From the NCBI RefSeq assembly GCF_000737765.1, contig NZ_JPRI01000002.1, positions 744,001 to 808,000 of the forward strand: a stretch of 64,000 nt of DNA, given 5' to 3'. The stretch is from Chryseobacterium vrystaatense. Lineage in GTDB: Bacteria; Bacteroidota; Bacteroidia; Flavobacteriales; Weeksellaceae. Below the pieces are notes generated by a model that saw only the letters and a program-made list of their open reading frames with translations, had not been told where the DNA came from and ran no database searches. This document shows positions 25,221 through 33,353 of the stretch, one piece after another. Numbering within the stretch: the first letter of the stretch is position 1; the number at the start of each line of letters is the position of its first letter. The position numbers and the translations under genes are program-made.

Positions 25221-26204
25221 ATGAGCAAAAAAAGTGTTGCCGTTGTCATGGGAGGCTATTCAGATGAATATGTGGTTTCCTTAAAAAGCGGTCAGTTGAT
25301 CTACGATTCTCTGGACAGAAATTTATATGATGTATATAAAGTGGTCATTCTTAAAGATGAATGGTATTTCTTAGGTGAAAATGATAAAAAATATGAAATC
25401 AACCGCGGAGATTTTTCAGTGATATCTGATCATAATGAAAAATTGAAATTCGACGTATGTTTCAACATTATCCACGGAACTCCTGGTGAAAATGGAATTC
25501 TTCAAGCCTATTGGGATGCCATTGGACAGACCTATACAGGGTGTGATTTCTATCAGAGTGCATTGACTTTTAATAAAAAAGATACATTGGCTGTATTGTC
25601 TAAATATGGCATTCCTTCAGCAAAAAGCATTTATTTAAGAAAAGGTGAAGAGATCAATACCGATGAAATCATTGAAAGTCTTGGCCTTCCGGTTTTCGTT
25701 AAGCCCAACCAGTCCGGTTCATCACTGGGAATTTCAAAAGTAAAAGAAAAATCAGAATTAATTGCTGCCACAGAGATTGCTTTTAAAGAGGATAATGAAA
25801 TCCTGATTGAAAGCTTCCTGGACGGAATGGAAGTTTCTGTAGGGGTTATCGATTTTAAAGGTGAAACCATCGTTTTAGGAATTACTGAAATTGTACCTAC
25901 CAATGAATTCTTTGATTATGAGGCAAAATATGAAGGGGCTTCAGAAGAAATTACCCCTGCTAGAATTGACGATGCGACAAGAATCAGAGTAGAGGAAATC
26001 TCAAAAAGAGCGTACAATTCCCTTGGTATGAGTGGATTTTCAAGAAGTGAATTTATCCTTATGGACGGTATTCCCTACATGCTTGAAATGAATACCAATC
26101 CAGGATTCTCTCCTGCAAGCATTTTGCCCCAGCAGGCCAGACATTATGGAATATCACTTACAGATCTGTGTGGAAACGAAGTAGAAAAAGCACTTAATAA
26201 ATAA
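25221..26204 (+). CDS. ddl: D-alanine--D-alanine ligase
   Basis: ATP-grasp enzyme that makes the D-Ala-D-Ala dipeptide for peptidoglycan. I start at ATG 25221 (MSKKSVAVVMGGYSDEYVVS, 327 residues); 25215 is also possible and 25185 is upstream of the promoter box. Motifs: MGGYSDEYVVSLKSG (GGxSxE-like, Tyr in place of the more usual small residue), HGTPGENGILQAYWDAIGQTYTGC, the ATP-grasp KPNQSGSSLGISKV and the metal-binding LEMNTNPGFS near the C-terminus. All catalytic blocks are present. Confidence 0.93.
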   Translation: MSKKSVAVVMGGYSDEYVVSLKSGQLIYDSLDRNLYDVYKVVILKDEWYFLGENDKKYEINRGDFSVISDHNEKLKFDVCFNIIHGTPGENGILQAYWDAIGQTYTGCDFYQSALTFNKKDTLAVLSKYGIPSAKSIYLRKGEEINTDEIIESLGLPVFVKPNQSGSSLGISKVKEKSELIAATEIAFKEDNEILIESFLDGMEVSVGVIDFKGETIVLGITEIVPTNEFFDYEAKYEGASEEITPARIDDATRIRVEEISKRAYNSLGMSGFSRSEFILMDGIPYMLEMNTNPGFSPASILPQQARHYGISLTDLCGNEVEKALNK

Positions 26205-26206
26205 TA

Positions 26207-26345
26207 ATAGAAGTTAGAAATTAGAGGTTAGAGAATGGAAGTTTGAAGATCGGAGATATAAACGACAGTACTATTACAATAAGTACGTTTTAATCCATCA
26301 TTCAAAATTCATCCACCCACTCCTAACCCATAACTCATCATAACA
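26207..26345. repeat. low-complexity intergenic word repeats
   Basis: The ddl-coaD gap is made of short words such as AGAAGTTAGAAATTAGAGG and, in reverse orientation, GGAGTGGGTGG and TTATGGGTTAGG. Similar words recur at 28290-28325 and in the 26819-26983 gap. No gene is visible. They may be degenerate dispersed repeats. Confidence 0.4.
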
Positions 26346-26353
26346 CGTAAAAC

Positions 26354-26818
26354 ATGAAAATTGCTGTTTTCCCCGGATCCTTTGATCCTATTACTCTGGG
26401 ACATTATGATATTATTGAAAGAGCGGCTCCGCTTTTTGACAAACTGATCATTGCTATCGGGCAGAATTCCCAAAAAAAATACATGTTTCCCCTGGAAAAA
26501 AGAATGGAATTTATTCAAAATTCTGTGGCAGAACTTCCTAATGTGGAAGTTGATTTTTTTGAGGGATTAACGGTGGACTACTGCTTCGAAAAGAATGCAC
26601 AGTACATTCTTAGAGGCTTGAGAAACCCTGCCGATTTTGAATTCGAGAAAGCTATTGCTCATACCAACCGAACTTTGGCCCACAAAAAACTGGAAACCAT
26701 ATTTTTATTAACCTCATCCGGAAAATCCTTCATCAGCAGCAGTATTGTAAGGGAGATTATCAATCACAACGGAGAATACGAATTGCTGGTGCCGGACTCT
26801 GTGAGGGTACAACGGTAA
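26354..26818 (+). CDS. coaD: phosphopantetheine adenylyltransferase
   Basis: A 154-residue nucleotidyltransferase of CoA synthesis (4'-phosphopantetheine plus ATP to dephospho-CoA). The family motif IAVFPGSFDPITLGHYDII (3-21) has the TxGH ATP-binding site, and RGLRNPADFEFE (about 88-99), and TSSGKSFISSSIVREI (115-130) with the ISSS signature, are intact. Length is normal. It follows ddl across a 149-bp repeat-like gap and is followed by a 165-bp gap of similar character. Confidence 0.95.
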   Translation: MKIAVFPGSFDPITLGHYDIIERAAPLFDKLIIAIGQNSQKKYMFPLEKRMEFIQNSVAELPNVEVDFFEGLTVDYCFEKNAQYILRGLRNPADFEFEKAIAHTNRTLAHKKLETIFLLTSSGKSFISSSIVREIINHNGEYELLVPDSVRVQR

Positions 26819-26983
26819 GTCATGTTTAATAGGTGATGAATTATGAGTAATTTCACTTATTGTCATCAATAAATATGTATCTTCATTACTTTGTTGAAAT
26901 CATTTAATAGAGAATATGAAAACTGAAGTATAATGGCATAATTTTTAATACCCATTGCCCATTACCTATTACTCATACAATAT

Positions 26984-27616
26984 ATGCACGAACAGTTCAA
27001 TTTTGCCATAGAAGTACTCGGAACTATTTCCTTTGCCATGTCAGGGAGTTTTGCAGCGATGCAGAAACGCCTGGATCCATTCGGTGTATTGATTATTGCG
27101 TTCGTGACTTCTGTAGGAGGTGGAACTGTACGGGATCTTCTTCTTGACATTCCGGTTTTCTGGATGCATGATCTGCTGACCTGTGCATTGATTCTTGGAA
27201 CCAGCATATTTGCTATGATATTTAAGTCCATTGAAAAAAACTTCAAGGTAACCCTGTTTATTTTTGACAGTTTCGGGCTGGGATTATTTACTATAATCGG
27301 TGTACAGAAAGGACTCAATGCCAATATCCATCCACTGATTTGCATTGCACTCGGAACCATTACGGGTTGCTTTGGAGGGATTATACGGGATATCCTTTTA
27401 AACAGGATTCCGCTGATCTTCAGGAAAGAAATCTATGCCACAGCATGCATTGTAGGAGGGGCTGCATTTCTCTTGATGACTAAATTCATTCCGCTTTCCT
27501 ATACATTTATACAGATCTTTACTATTGTACTGATCGTTGCTATCAGAACGCTAGCTGTAAAGTATCACTGGCAGATGCCCAAGTTCTATGGTTATGACCA
27601 AAACTCTGAGATGTGA
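26984..27616 (+). CDS. TRIC-type (UPF0126/YadS) membrane channel protein
   Basis: A 210-residue protein with seven predicted membrane helices and the two-fold repeat of the UPF0126 family: GTISFAMSGSFAAMQKRLDPFGVLIIAFVTSVGGGTVRDLLL in the first half and GTITGCFGGIIRDILLNRIPLIFRKEIYATA in the second. The GGGTxRD and GGxxRD motifs are diagnostic. Prokaryotic members are trimeric intracellular cation channel homologues; ion choice here is unknown. A perfect palindromic terminator follows. Confidence 0.9.
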   Translation: MHEQFNFAIEVLGTISFAMSGSFAAMQKRLDPFGVLIIAFVTSVGGGTVRDLLLDIPVFWMHDLLTCALILGTSIFAMIFKSIEKNFKVTLFIFDSFGLGLFTIIGVQKGLNANIHPLICIALGTITGCFGGIIRDILLNRIPLIFRKEIYATACIVGGAAFLLMTKFIPLSYTFIQIFTIVLIVAIRTLAVKYHWQMPKFYGYDQNSEM

Positions 27617-27640
27617 AACCCTACTCATTTAAATAACATA

Positions 27641-27668
27641 AAAACGGCACCTGATCAGGTGCCGTTTT
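27641..27668. terminator. bidirectional intrinsic terminator (perfect palindrome)
   Basis: 14-bp arms 27641-27654 and 27655-27668 with A-run and T-run ends. It serves the convergent TRIC and TPR-like genes. Confidence 0.85.
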
Positions 27669-27686
27669 TATGTTTGTCTATTTTTC

Positions 27687-28256
27687 TTAGAAGGATTTCC
27701 CTCGCTGTCTCATATTAGGATTGTGCATATGTTTCTGCATAGACGGCATCTTCAGCTGATCTTTCATCATTTTGATCTGGTCTGTCATCATTCCTGCAGT
27801 GTCCAGTCTTTTTGCTTCTTCCAGAAGTTTCTGACCTTCCTGTCTTCTTCCTTTAGAAATAGCTGATGCAGCAAGATTCAATGTTGCCATGGCTCTGTCA
27901 TGTTTCATATTCAGTCCGTATTCCAAAGCTTTTTTCATCAGAGGTTCTACCTTTGTCGGATGTTCCTGTGCCTGCGTAAGTCCCAATAAATAGTGGAAAT
28001 AACCATATTGAGATTTATGCAGCTGAGCTTTATAATTTGTAATCCCATTTAACCACTCTGCTGCTTTTACCATATTCTGTTTTCTCAGCTGCCAGAAGGC
28101 TAAAAGGATATATTCATTTTTGATGAAAAGTAAAATAGGCAGTGCCGCCAGAAGGAATACTACGATTCCCCAGCCCAGACTTCTTGTGAAAATCATCATA
28201 TAAAGTCCCAGAAGTATAAGAACTGCTGCAATTACAATTTTTATGTACTTATTCAT
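27687..28256 (-). CDS. small membrane protein with TPR-like C-terminus (unknown)
   Basis: The 189-residue protein has two membrane helices (about 4-23 and 26-47) and then a helical cytoplasmic part that reads like two or three TPR units (WLNGITNYKAQLHKSQYGYFHYLLGLTQAQ; PLMKKALEYGLNMKHDRAMATLNLAASAISKGRRQEGQKLLEEAKRL). The C-terminus is Met- and basic-rich. Similar proteins occur in other flavobacteria, but I know no function. It lies downstream of folA on the same strand with a 75-bp gap holding a repeat-like sequence. Confidence 0.65.
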   Translation of the reverse strand: MNKYIKIVIAAVLILLGLYMMIFTRSLGWGIVVFLLAALPILLFIKNEYILLAFWQLRKQNMVKAAEWLNGITNYKAQLHKSQYGYFHYLLGLTQAQEHPTKVEPLMKKALEYGLNMKHDRAMATLNLAASAISKGRRQEGQKLLEEAKRLDTAGMMTDQIKMMKDQLKMPSMQKHMHNPNMRQRGKSF

Positions 28257-28331
28257 TATTCAATTTTAAGAGTGCAAAGATAGAAAATTTACAGTTTAGA
28301 AGCTAGAGGTTATCGGTTAGAATTTTTATAA

Positions 28332-28826
28332 CTATTCACTTTTGATTCGTTCAAATGTCTGGAAATAAAAATCGTATTGGTTCTTTTCATCTTTTTCATG
28401 AAAGACTTCTTCTGTTTTTTTCCAGGTATTCAGATTGATCTTGGGAAAGTAAGTGTCTGCTTCAAGATCAGCTTTCACTAAAGTCACCTCCAATCTGTCA
28501 ACTATGTCTACGGTCTGTTCATAAATATTTCCACCACCGATGATGAATATATTTTCATCGATTTTTTTAGCAAATTTCACAGCTTCTTTAACGCTTCCTA
28601 CAATCAGTACTCCCTCTTCAAACCAGTTTTTCTTTCTGGAAATAACAATATTAGTACGGTTAGGCAACGGCTTCCCTATGCTTTCATAGGTCTTTCTTCC
28701 CATAATGACAGGATGTCCGGAAGTTATATCTTTAAAGTGTTTTAAATCTTTGGGAAGGTGCCACAGCAGTTTGTTTTCAAAACCGATCTCGTTCTTCTCT
28801 CCCATTGCCACCACTATTGTTGTCAT
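28332..28826 (-). CDS. folA: dihydrofolate reductase
   Basis: A 164-residue enzyme that reduces dihydrofolate to tetrahydrofolate with NADPH. Motifs: NEIGFENKLLWHLPKDLKHFK (12-32), with the substrate-binding acidic position expected at Asp27; GHPVIMGRKTYESIGKPLPNRTNIVISR (37-64); and FIIGGGNIYEQ (94-104). Trimethoprim target. No thyA gene lies beside it, though the two are often paired. It is divergent from the LemA gene (73 bp), and both strands have a -7 box in the gap. Confidence 0.95.
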   Translation of the reverse strand: MTTIVVAMGEKNEIGFENKLLWHLPKDLKHFKDITSGHPVIMGRKTYESIGKPLPNRTNIVISRKKNWFEEGVLIVGSVKEAVKFAKKIDENIFIIGGGNIYEQTVDIVDRLEVTLVKADLEADTYFPKINLNTWKKTEEVFHEKDEKNQYDFYFQTFERIKSE

Positions 28827-28841
28827 TCTAATAATTTTTTA

Positions 28842-28869
28842 CAAAATTAGCACATAATTTGTATATTTG
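28842..28869. promoter_or_regulatory. divergent -7 boxes of folA and lemA
   Basis: TAATTTTG on the minus strand (28842-28849) for folA, 15 bp from its ATG; TATATTTG on the plus strand (28862-28869) for the LemA gene, 30 bp from its ATG. -33 elements are not clear. Confidence 0.45.
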
Positions 28870-28899
28870 ATTAGCACAAAAAATTAAAAAAAATAAACT

Positions 28900-29505
28900 A
28901 TGAAAAATAAAGGCTGCCTGAGCGCAGGAACTATTGGTATTGCTCTGCTAATCATTGTAGGTGTAATTTTCTTCTGGGGGAAAAACGGTTATAATAATTT
29001 TGTTTCGAAAGAACAGAATGTCAATTCTAAATGGTCTAATATCGAAACGGTATATCAAAAAAGAGCCAATCTTATTCCTAACCTGGAAAGAACAGTAAAA
29101 TCTTATTCTAAATTCGAACAGGAAACACTGACGAAAGTTGTTGAAGCACGTTCTAAGGCGACTTCTATCAACATCGATCCTACGAATATGACCGAAGCTG
29201 ACCTGGCGAAATTTCAGGCTGCACAGGGAGAATTATCCGGAGCATTAAGCAGATTGATGGCTGTGGTAGAATCTTATCCTAATTTAAAGGCGGATCAGCA
29301 GTACATCAACTTTCAAAGAGAATTTACGGCTATAGAAAACAGCATCAGAACCGAGACTGTTTATTATAACGATGCTGCGAAAGATTACAATACAACGATC
29401 AAAACGTTCCCGAATAATATTCTGGCGAATTTTACCAACTTTAAAGAAAAACCATTCTTCAAGGCGGAAGCCGGAGCCGAAAAAGCACCTGAAGTATTTA
29501 AATAA
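28900..29505 (+). CDS. LemA family protein
   Basis: The 201-residue protein has one N-terminal membrane helix (about 9-27) and then a long helical-bundle domain, with the LemA landmarks NSKWSNIETVYQKRANLIPNLERTVKSY and YPNLKADQQYINFQREFTAIENSI. The function of LemA is not established; members are often next to TPM-domain or HtpX-type genes. It ends 2 nt before the first TPM gene, so the three genes 28900-30732 form one operon. Confidence 0.9.
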   Translation: MKNKGCLSAGTIGIALLIIVGVIFFWGKNGYNNFVSKEQNVNSKWSNIETVYQKRANLIPNLERTVKSYSKFEQETLTKVVEARSKATSINIDPTNMTEADLAKFQAAQGELSGALSRLMAVVESYPNLKADQQYINFQREFTAIENSIRTETVYYNDAAKDYNTTIKTFPNNILANFTNFKEKPFFKAEAGAEKAPEVFK

Positions 29506-29507
29506 TA

Positions 29508-29936
29508 ATGAACCGATTTCTGACCAATCAGCAGATTACTTCCCTTGTGGAGGCCATACAGTCGGCAGAAGAACATTCTACAGGCGAGATCAGGGTACAT
29601 ATTGACTCGAATACGGAAAACAAGAGTGCACAGACTGCATTTGAAGTTTTCAAAGAACTCTGTATGAATAAAACCGCCGACAGGAACGGCGTGCTTTTTC
29701 ATGTGAATTTTGAACAGAAATATCTAACCATCATTGGTGATATAGGAATTCACGACAAAGTACACCAGTCGTATTGGGACCACCTCCATGACTATATCAC
29801 TGCTGAATTTTCCAAAGGAAATTATTATAAAGCTTTAAAAAGCGGAATCCTGGAAACGGGTCTTGAATTAAAAAAATATTTTCCTGTTCAGGGAAAAAAT
29901 CCCAATCAGCTGTCCAATGAAATTACGTTCTCTTAA
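29508..29936 (+). CDS. cytoplasmic TPM-domain protein
   Basis: The 142-residue protein is a TPM domain with no signal peptide: FLTNQQITSLVEAIQSAEEHSTGEIRVHI, RNGVLFHVNFEQKYLTIIGDIGIHDKV and SKGNYYKALKSGILETG. TPM domains occur in the thylakoid TLP18.3 phosphatase and bacterial envelope proteins. Its 3' end overlaps the start of the next TPM gene by 20 nt. Confidence 0.85.
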   Translation: MNRFLTNQQITSLVEAIQSAEEHSTGEIRVHIDSNTENKSAQTAFEVFKELCMNKTADRNGVLFHVNFEQKYLTIIGDIGIHDKVHQSYWDHLHDYITAEFSKGNYYKALKSGILETGLELKKYFPVQGKNPNQLSNEITFS

Positions 29937-30732
29937 ACTTGTATTTTCATTCATCTTCTTCTGCTTTTACACTTTTGTATCAGCACAATACACGATTCCG
30001 CAAAAACCAGCGGTCCTATATCCTGTATTTGATGAAGCAGAACTGCTTACGCAGCAGCAAAAAGATGAGCTTAACCACAAGCTGATCAAATTTGCAGATT
30101 CTACTTCTACGGAAATTGAAGTGATCATTATTCGTTCCACAAAAGGGGAAGACGTCAATTTTCTGGCGACCATGTTCGGCGAGCAATGGAAAATCGGAAA
30201 AAAGGGAGTGGATAATGGTGTTGTTTTCCTGATTGCCACGGAAGACAGAACGATGTCCATTCAGCAGGGAAGAGCTGTAGAACAATACCTCACAGCTTCT
30301 GTAGCGGGACAGATTCTTGATTATATTGTCACACCCAATTTCAGGCAGGGGCAATGGTATGAAGGCATCAACAGAGGAACCTCAGCAATCATGGAGGCTG
30401 TTCAGGGAAAGTTCAAACCTACAGAAACCTCAGCACCTTCCGGCAATGGAAGTGCATTTAAGATTCTTCTTATCGCATTTGTTATCTTTATCATTATCGC
30501 TATTATCTTTGGCAACAGAGGCGGTGGAAGAGGTGGCGGCAATAATGACGACGACGACGTGATCATCACCAGAAGAGGCCGAAGAAATTATCCTGGTGGA
30601 TTTTTCCCATTCCCGGGCAGCTTCGGAGGAGGCGGTGGCTTCGGAGGCGGAAGTTCCGGAGGTGGTGGCGGATTCGGCGGTTTTGGCGGCGGCGGAAGCT
30701 TCGGCGGCGGCGGTGCATCCGGCGGATGGTAA
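29917..30732 (+). CDS. YgcG-like TPM-domain membrane protein with Gly-rich tail
   Basis: The 271-residue protein has a signal peptide (MKLRSLKLVFSFIFFCFYTFVSAQ), a TPM domain (about 30-165; EAELLTQQQKDELNHKLIKFADSTSTEIEVIII, NGVVFLIATEDRTMSIQQG), one membrane helix (about 178-198) and a C-terminal tail of almost only Gly, Phe and Ser. This is the YgcG layout: TPM outside, tail on the cytoplasmic side. It overlaps the previous TPM gene by 20 nt, which supports an operon and possibly a shared complex with LemA. Function unknown. Confidence 0.88.
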   Translation: MKLRSLKLVFSFIFFCFYTFVSAQYTIPQKPAVLYPVFDEAELLTQQQKDELNHKLIKFADSTSTEIEVIIIRSTKGEDVNFLATMFGEQWKIGKKGVDNGVVFLIATEDRTMSIQQGRAVEQYLTASVAGQILDYIVTPNFRQGQWYEGINRGTSAIMEAVQGKFKPTETSAPSGNGSAFKILLIAFVIFIIIAIIFGNRGGGRGGGNNDDDDVIITRRGRRNYPGGFFPFPGSFGGGGGFGGGSSGGGGGFGGFGGGGSFGGGGASGGW

Positions 30733-30756
30733 CTAAAAATTAACAAAATTCAATAT

Positions 30757-30782
30757 AATCGGGCTAACTGCCCGATTTTTTA
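30757..30782 (+). terminator. intrinsic terminator of the lemA-TPM operon
   Basis: AATCGGGC (30757-30764) / GCCCGATT (30770-30777), 5-nt loop, then a T-run. Confidence 0.8.
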
Positions 30783-30921
30783 TTTAATATGCTAAAATGA
30801 GATCATTTCTTTGTTTTATCTTAATGTTAAATTCATCTTTACATATTAAAAAATTAACAAAACCGCTTAAAACCCATCTTTTATCCAATTTTTTTTCATT
30901 ATATTTACGGAAAAGAGGTTT

Positions 30922-31443
30922 ATGAAGAAGACGCTGGTAGTTTTTGCACATCCCTATTTAGAGCACTCCAATTCCAACGTAGAGCTTTTTAATTTCTATG
31001 TCCGTCACCAGCACTTTACCCTTAGAGATCTTTACGAAGAATATCCGGATTTTCACATCGCTGCATTCAGGGAGAGGAAGAGGTTACGGAACTATGACCG
31101 TTTCATTTTCCAGTTTCCGCTCATCTGGTTTGGAATGCCACCATTATTACGATTGTGGATTGATGAAGTATTCGACAGAGACTGGCTTAGGGAGGGGGAA
31201 ACCAATCCTCTGGAAGGTAAAGAGGTCTATATTCTGATAACCACCGGAGGCAAAGAAAGGTCTTTCACCAAAAACGGAACTTATCAATACACTGTAGAAG
31301 AACTTATTAGTGGACTCATTGTATCACTAAAAGTTTTTAAAGCTGATATAAAAAATATCAAGATCGTTTACGAAGCCAATAAACTGAGCAAAAAAGACAT
31401 TATTTTACATAATAAAGAATTTACAGAACTTCTCAATCAATAG
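30922..31443 (+). CDS. KefF/KefG-like NAD(P)H oxidoreductase (Kef ancillary subunit)
   Basis: A 173-residue flavodoxin-like flavoprotein: KTLVVFAHPYLEHSNSNVEL (3-22), FIFQFPLIWFGMPPLLRLWIDEVFDRDW (57-84), and a glycine-rich ITTGGKERSF loop. This matches KefF/KefG, NQO1-like quinone reductases that are needed for full activity of the KefC/KefB potassium efflux system in E. coli. It is 3 nt upstream of a Kef antiporter gene, which strongly supports that role. Confidence 0.9.
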   Translation: MKKTLVVFAHPYLEHSNSNVELFNFYVRHQHFTLRDLYEEYPDFHIAAFRERKRLRNYDRFIFQFPLIWFGMPPLLRLWIDEVFDRDWLREGETNPLEGKEVYILITTGGKERSFTKNGTYQYTVEELISGLIVSLKVFKADIKNIKIVYEANKLSKKDIILHNKEFTELLNQ

Positions 31444-31446
31444 CAT

Positions 31447-33336
31447 ATGGAGTCCAGCCTGGCAATGAATACATTACTTTTCTTAGGCGTAGCCATTATT
31501 ATGGTTCCGCTGGCGAGAAAATTTGGCCTAAGTTCGGTGATCGGATATATTTTAGGAGGTATCATCATTGGTCCCTACGTTCTGCGGCTTACCGGAAAAG
31601 ATGTGAATGACATTATGCACGCCAGCGAATTTGGTGTGATCATGCTTCTTTTTTTAGTTGGACTTGAACTTGAACCCCGGAAATTCTGGGAAATGCGGAA
31701 GAAAATTATGGGGCTCGGACTCACTCAGATGCTTCTGACCATCTCACTCCTTTTCCTCGTTTTCATCACTGCCGGATGGAGGATAGATAAAGCCATTGCT
31801 ATAGCTATGTGTTTTGCTCTTTCGTCTACCGCAATCGTACTTCAGACCCTGCAGGAAAAGAATAATTTTAAAACTCTGGCTGGAGAAGCCTCATTCTCTA
31901 CCCTCCTGTTTCAGGATATTGCTGTGATTCCTATTCTCGCTATCCTGCCAATCATTGCTAATTATAAAGCAAGCCATCATGATAATGAAATCCAGATTAT
32001 TATCCAAAAACTGCCGGAATGGCTGCAGGCAGGAACCGTTATTTTAGGTGTTGCTGTTTTGATTCTTTTGGGTAGATATGTATTTGTTCCTTTCTTAAGA
32101 TACGTTTCAAAGTCTGGAATGACCGAGCTATTAACTGCTTCTTCCCTATTCCTTGTGATTGGAGTTTCAGAACTTATGGCAGCAATAGGACTTTCGCCGG
32201 CGTTAGGGGCATTCCTTGCCGGAGTAATGCTCGCCAACAGTGAATTCCGCCATGAACTGGAAGCACAGATCAACCCTTTTAAAGGGCTGCTTTTGGCAGT
32301 ATTCTTTGTAAGTGTAGGTTCTACCATCAATTTCAATATCATTCAGCAGGATCCTGTGTTTATTTTTTCCACTGTCTTTGCGGTTCTGATCGTGAAATTC
32401 GTGGTTCTGTATGCTATCGGAAAATTTTTCAAAATCGATACTCCGCAAAGTTTGTTTTACGCATTTGCCCTTTCTCAGGTAGGAGAATTTGCTTTTGTAC
32501 TGATCAACTATGCGTCGGATCTTTATCTGCTAACTCCCGAACTTAATGCACAAATGATGGCTGTCACTGCAATCACCATGTGCATCACTCCAATCCTGCT
32601 GATCATCAACGACAGATTCATTACCCCAAAATTCATCAGAGAAATACCTGATGAAGAGAATGATTTTAATATCCTGGATAATGATATCAGCCAGAAGAAG
32701 ATTATCATTGTCGGTTTCGGGCACTTCGGAAGTACGGTAGGCCGTCTTCTGAAAGCGAATAAAATATCAGCCACAGTGTTAGATCGGGACTCTGACCGGG
32801 TGAAACTGCTGAGAAGCTATGGTTTTAAAGTATATTATGGAGATGCAACGAGAATACCAACGTTAAGGGCTGCAGGAATTGAAGACGCAGAAATTTTAGT
32901 TTTATGCCTTGATGACCGGAATGACAATAAATTCATTGCAGATCTTGTCCGTGAACATTATCCGAAGGTCAAAATTTTTGTAAGGGCTAAAAACAGGATC
33001 GATGCTTACGAGTACCTCAACACCGGTATTGAAAACATTTACAGAGAAACACTGGGAACAGCCGTAGATATGGCCGTAGATGTTCTGCATGAAACAGGTA
33101 TGAGAAAATATGCGGCCAGACGTCTTGGACAAAGATTTATGGCTATAGACAAAGATTCAGTCCGAAGGCTGGCTAAAGCAAAGGAAAGTGACGATGAAAT
33201 CTTACTGTTTACCACAAAAGAAATCCTCCAGCGTGAGGAGGAACTACTGGCTTATGACAATCTTAATTTTGATAATAGAAACTGGGAAGGTTCCTCTTCA
33301 GTGGATGAGGAAAACGAGGATGAAAGTGAAACATAA
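31447..33336 (+). CDS. Kef-type K+/H+ antiporter (CPA2) with RCK_N domain
   Basis: The 629-residue protein has about 12-13 membrane helices (residues 1-390) of the CPA2 Na+/H+-exchanger fold, with GYILGGIIIGPYVL, FLVGLELEP and the ALSSTAIVLQ motif. The cytoplasmic Rossmann RCK_N (TrkA-N) domain starts at KKIIIVGFGHFGS near residue 417. The C-terminus is acidic. In E. coli such proteins are gated by glutathione adducts and protect against electrophiles by acidifying the cytoplasm. It is paired with the KefF-like gene. B- and C-type cannot be told apart here. Confidence 0.92.
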   Translation: MESSLAMNTLLFLGVAIIMVPLARKFGLSSVIGYILGGIIIGPYVLRLTGKDVNDIMHASEFGVIMLLFLVGLELEPRKFWEMRKKIMGLGLTQMLLTISLLFLVFITAGWRIDKAIAIAMCFALSSTAIVLQTLQEKNNFKTLAGEASFSTLLFQDIAVIPILAILPIIANYKASHHDNEIQIIIQKLPEWLQAGTVILGVAVLILLGRYVFVPFLRYVSKSGMTELLTASSLFLVIGVSELMAAIGLSPALGAFLAGVMLANSEFRHELEAQINPFKGLLLAVFFVSVGSTINFNIIQQDPVFIFSTVFAVLIVKFVVLYAIGKFFKIDTPQSLFYAFALSQVGEFAFVLINYASDLYLLTPELNAQMMAVTAITMCITPILLIINDRFITPKFIREIPDEENDFNILDNDISQKKIIIVGFGHFGSTVGRLLKANKISATVLDRDSDRVKLLRSYGFKVYYGDATRIPTLRAAGIEDAEILVLCLDDRNDNKFIADLVREHYPKVKIFVRAKNRIDAYEYLNTGIENIYRETLGTAVDMAVDVLHETGMRKYAARRLGQRFMAIDKDSVRRLAKAKESDDEILLFTTKEILQREEELLAYDNLNFDNRNWEGSSSVDEENEDESET

Positions 33337-33353
33337 TTTCCAGATTGGACAGG

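Noticed and set aside
26819..26983. coaD-TRIC gap as a structured RNA
   Set aside because: The inverted words pair only weakly and over a long distance; better explained as repeat-like filler.
29385..29702. 105-codon minus-strand frame over the lemA-TPM junction
   Set aside because: Antisense to two real genes with overlapping translation signals; no supporting features.
30600..30731. GGC/GGA-rich tract read as a DNA repeat or CRISPR-like array
   Set aside because: It encodes the Gly/Phe/Ser tail of the YgcG-like protein in frame; no regular repeat-spacer pattern.
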